A stretch of 64,000 nt of DNA from the NCBI RefSeq assembly GCF_009763805.1, contig NZ_CP046803.1:248001-312000 (forward strand), read 5' to 3'. The position numbers and the translations under genes are program-made. The notes beneath the pieces were generated by a model. That model was not told the DNA's origin. It saw nothing but the letters and a program-made list of their open reading frames with translations, and did no database searches. The stretch's first letter is position 1; the number at the start of each line of letters is the position of its first letter. Positions 63,753 through 64,000 of the stretch are shown piece by piece. The stretch comes from Vibrio cidicii. GTDB taxonomy: Bacteria > Pseudomonadota > Gammaproteobacteria > Enterobacterales > Vibrionaceae.

Positions 63753-64000
63753 TCAATTTTCCTTTTCAAGCTGCAGATCGGGCTTAACCCAGACTTGGCT
63801 AAAATCAAACCAGCCTAGCGCATTGCATTTGGCGTTTTGCAGCGCACCACTGTGGTCTTTGTTGACGCCGAGCCAGCAGTGGAACATGGGGATCACTTGG
63901 AAACTTTTCACCAACTGTTTACCAATCTCTCTGGCAGGAAAAGCGTTTAGCACGCCACTACGCCAACTCTCCACCAGCGCCAGCCACCGCTGGAAATCGT
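63753..64000 (-). CDS. SgrR-like regulator/solute-binding protein (C-terminal part only)
   Basis: Open from the right window edge to a stop at 63753; about 82 codons are present and the 5' end is outside. The segment FQVIPMFHCWLGVNKDHSGA and the end LGWFDFSQVWVKP match the C-terminal solute-binding domain of SgrR-type regulators, where this region ends with a WFDF motif. The identification is tentative since the DNA-binding part is not in view. Confidence 0.55.
   Translation of the reverse strand, partial: DFQRWLALVESWRSGVLNAFPAREIGKQLVKSFQVIPMFHCWLGVNKDHSGALQNAKCNALGWFDFSQVWVKPDLQLEKEN

Overview
The window looks like chromosome II of a Vibrio, most likely V. vulnificus or a close relative. 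The grounds are a vxr-type two-component locus beside pntAB, a divergent LysR/TonB heme-receptor pair that fits hupR-hupA in length and layout, a Vibrio-type FabV, and many c-di-GMP genes. No search was run, so the species is an inference. Four exact matS sites (GTGACATTGTCAC) and a dif-like XerCD site at 30035-30062 place the window at a replication terminus.

Layout. 1-6645: a reactive-sulfur locus. A BigR/SqrR-like ArsR repressor with two cysteines is divergent from a DUF2892 gene and a CoA-disulfide-reductase-like flavoprotein, and leads two YeeE/YedE-type membrane genes and an RND pump. 6688-18432: an endonuclease-family protein, anaerobic ribonucleotide reductase nrdDG (FNR, NrdR-like and DnaA motifs upstream), an aminotransferase, a retropepsin-like lipoprotein, a small beta-barrel, an OB-fold periplasmic protein, cobQ and modABC. 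18572-21692: two diguanylate cyclases, a ComFB-like protein and a HlyU-domain protein. 21997-29486: pntAB, vxrAB with two downstream genes, and yoaH. 29548-30406: non-coding, holding the dif-like site. 30407-36791: YciH, a tyrosine recombinase, D-Ala-D-Ala ligase, a SPOR lipoprotein and a Pat-type acetyltransferase. 36846-44872: hupR/hupA, then a TonB receptor-YfiR-diguanylate cyclase operon. 45041-48939: 5-oxoprolinase pxpABC and a flavoprotein. 49259-58821: a YbbAP-like ABC system with tesA, fabV, an EAL protein, an ABC-class ATPase and a DnaJ-related protein. 59020-64000: a 2OG-Fe(II) oxygenase, a YjdF-like membrane protein, cutA, a LysR regulator, an alpha-glucosidase and the end of an SgrR-like gene.

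Eleven interruptions in nine genes, plus one in-frame fusion and one further gene, follow one pattern: in each, removing a single A from GAAAC (on one strand) restores the expected family sequence. This uniformity points to a systematic sequencing or assembly artefact, or a very unusual mutational process, rather than independent gene decay. Frameshifted genes are typed as pseudogene for the sequence as given, with spans for the restored gene.

Themes that link the genes are c-di-GMP signalling (three cyclases, one EAL protein, YfiR and ComFB-like proteins), anaerobic and redox metabolism (nrdDG, pntAB, mod, sulfur genes) and iron or heme uptake.
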